DNA of 6,732 nt from Gammaproteobacteria bacterium RBG_16_57_12 (GTDB lineage: Bacteria; Pseudomonadota; Gammaproteobacteria; RBG-16-57-12), in contig MGXL01000040.1 of assembly GCA_001801365.1 (NCBI GenBank), positions 1 through 6,732 of the forward strand. Reading direction: 5' to 3'. Both the position numbers and the translations under genes were made by a program. The notes under the pieces are model-generated. The model saw only the letters and a list, made by a program, of their open reading frames with translations, did not search any database and was not told where the DNA came from. Positions 5,879 through 6,732 of the stretch are shown here, one piece after another (the first letter of the stretch is position 1; every line of letters starts with the position of its first letter).

Positions 5879-6732
5879 TTATTGACCCGCCGCCCGGGGC
5901 AGTTCCCAGTCGTGCCAGATCGGCACACAGGCTTTGGGTAAGGGCGGCAGCCTGCCCAGGTCGATCCAGGGATTTTCCGGCCCATGGTAATCGGAGCCCG
6001 CCGAGCTGAGCAGTCGGGACTTCTCCGCCTGCGCGGCGAGCACGGGATACTCATGGCTGGCATGACTGCCGGAGATCACTTCCATGGCCTCACCGCCGCA
6101 TTCCTTGAACTCCCCCAGCAGCATCCGCAGCTTGGTGGCGGTCATGTCATAACGGGCCGGGTGGGCGACGATCGCCTGGCCGCCGGCGCCGGATATCCAT
6201 CCCACCGCCTCTTCCAGGGACGCCCACTGACCCGCTACATAACCCGGTTTGCCGCGTTTCAAAAAGCGCACGAAGGCGTCCTGCATATCCCTGGCCTGGC
6301 CCTGCTCCACCAGAAAGCGGGCGAAATGGGTGCGGCTGACCAATCCGCCCCGGGCATGGTGGCAGGCCCCTGCCCAGGCCCCGGCAATGCCGGCCTTGTG
6401 TTCCAGACGCCGGCCGATTTCCCCGGCCCGCCAGCCCCGGAACTCGCACAGCCTGGTCAGCCCCTCCAGCAGGGGCGGGTGGGCGATGTCCACATTGACC
6501 CCCACGATATGGACCGTCATCCCGCCCCAGGTCACCGAGATCTCGACGCCGGGCACCAGCGCCAGACCACAGCGCCGGGCGGCCAGCCGGGCCTCGGGGA
6601 TTCCGGCCAGGGTGTCGTGATCGGTCAGGGCCAGGACATCGATGCCCTGCGCCCTGGCGCGTTCGACCAATCCCCCGGGAGTCAGGGTGCCGTCAGAGGC
6701 GGTGGAATGGGTGTGTAAATCATAACGCAGAC
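5879..6732 (-). CDS. rnm: PHP-domain phosphoesterase, RNase AM (YciV/TrpH) family, 5' partial
   Basis: Metal-dependent PHP-fold nuclease. The E. coli relative, RNase AM, is a 5'-to-3' exoribonuclease that trims 5' ends of rRNA precursors and also acts on 3',5'-nucleoside bisphosphates. The gene runs off the right edge: 284 codons plus two bases are visible including the stop, giving 283 complete residues, and E. coli YciV has 293, so only a few N-terminal residues seem missing. Counting from the first complete codon, metal-site motifs are DLHTHSTASDG (4-14), LTDHDT (35-40), PGVEIS (60-65, E63), a His in SRTHFAR (H135), VAHPARY (188-194, H190), SGSHASH (220-226) and GSDYHG (245-250, D247 and H249). 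The frame remains open upstream of the TTG at 6670 and encodes the first PHP motif, so that TTG is internal and not the start. It is the first visible gene of the run. Confidence 0.92.
   Translation of the reverse strand, partial: LRYDLHTHSTASDGTLTPGGLVERARAQGIDVLALTDHDTLAGIPEARLAARRCGLALVPGVEISVTWGGMTVHIVGVNVDIAHPPLLEGLTRLCEFRGWRAGEIGRRLEHKAGIAGAWAGACHHARGGLVSRTHFARFLVEQGQARDMQDAFVRFLKRGKPGYVAGQWASLEEAVGWISGAGGQAIVAHPARYDMTATKLRMLLGEFKECGGEAMEVISGSHASHEYPVLAAQAEKSRLLSSAGSDYHGPENPWIDLGRLPPLPKACVPIWHDWELPRAAGQ

Noticed and set aside
5872..6063. Upstream 64-residue extension of YciO
   Set aside because: It overlaps the PHP coding region and is Arg/Pro-rich without family similarity, while MSQFF at 5871 is the known YciO N-terminus.
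6668..6670. TTG as the start codon of the PHP gene
   Set aside because: The frame continues upstream and encodes the essential DLHTHS metal-binding motif, so the gene starts beyond the window edge.

Overview
The window carries eight tightly packed genes, all on the minus strand, so transcription runs from the right end (6732) to the left end (1). No gene-free stretch exceeds 51 bases, and the gaps between genes are 7, 3, 9, 51, 1, 3 and 9 bases. This looks like one long housekeeping operon, or the bulk of one. No promoter or intrinsic terminator could be identified. The plus-strand open frames are shadows of these genes.

The gene content suggests a gammaproteobacterium outside the enterics. 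The YciO-like and PHP/RNase AM-like proteins resemble the E. coli yciO and yciV (trpH, rnm) products. The order PHP - yciO - M50 protease - trpS - scpA - scpB - rluB is, as I recall it, common in pseudomonads and related lineages. The base composition is moderately GC-rich by eye. I cannot name a genus from the sequence alone.

In order of transcription: (1) a PHP-domain protein of the RNase AM (YciV/TrpH) family, 5' end cut by the window edge (5879-6732); (2) a YciO protein of the Sua5/YrdC fold (5218-5871); (3) an intramembrane site-2 (M50) metalloprotease (4564-5214); (4) a long-form tryptophanyl-tRNA synthetase with a four-cysteine iron-sulfur-type signature and a TTG start (3337-4554); (5, 6) the condensin partners ScpA and ScpB (2470-3285, 1734-2468); (7) the 23S rRNA pseudouridine synthase RluB with a basic repetitive C-terminal tail (720-1730); (8) an endonuclease III-fold DNA glycosylase of MagIII type (30-710).

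Functionally the cluster mixes RNA maturation and translation (RNase AM, TrpRS, RluB, possibly YciO) with chromosome maintenance (ScpAB, DNA glycosylase) and membrane proteolysis. It is mostly ordinary core genome, and I see no undescribed system. The items most worth a second look are the five-unit 36-bp in-frame tandem repeat that builds a histone-H1-like S/T-P-K-K tail on RluB, the glycosylase with a Glu at the usual catalytic Lys position and a Cys-X5-Cys spacing, and the cysteine cluster in TrpRS.
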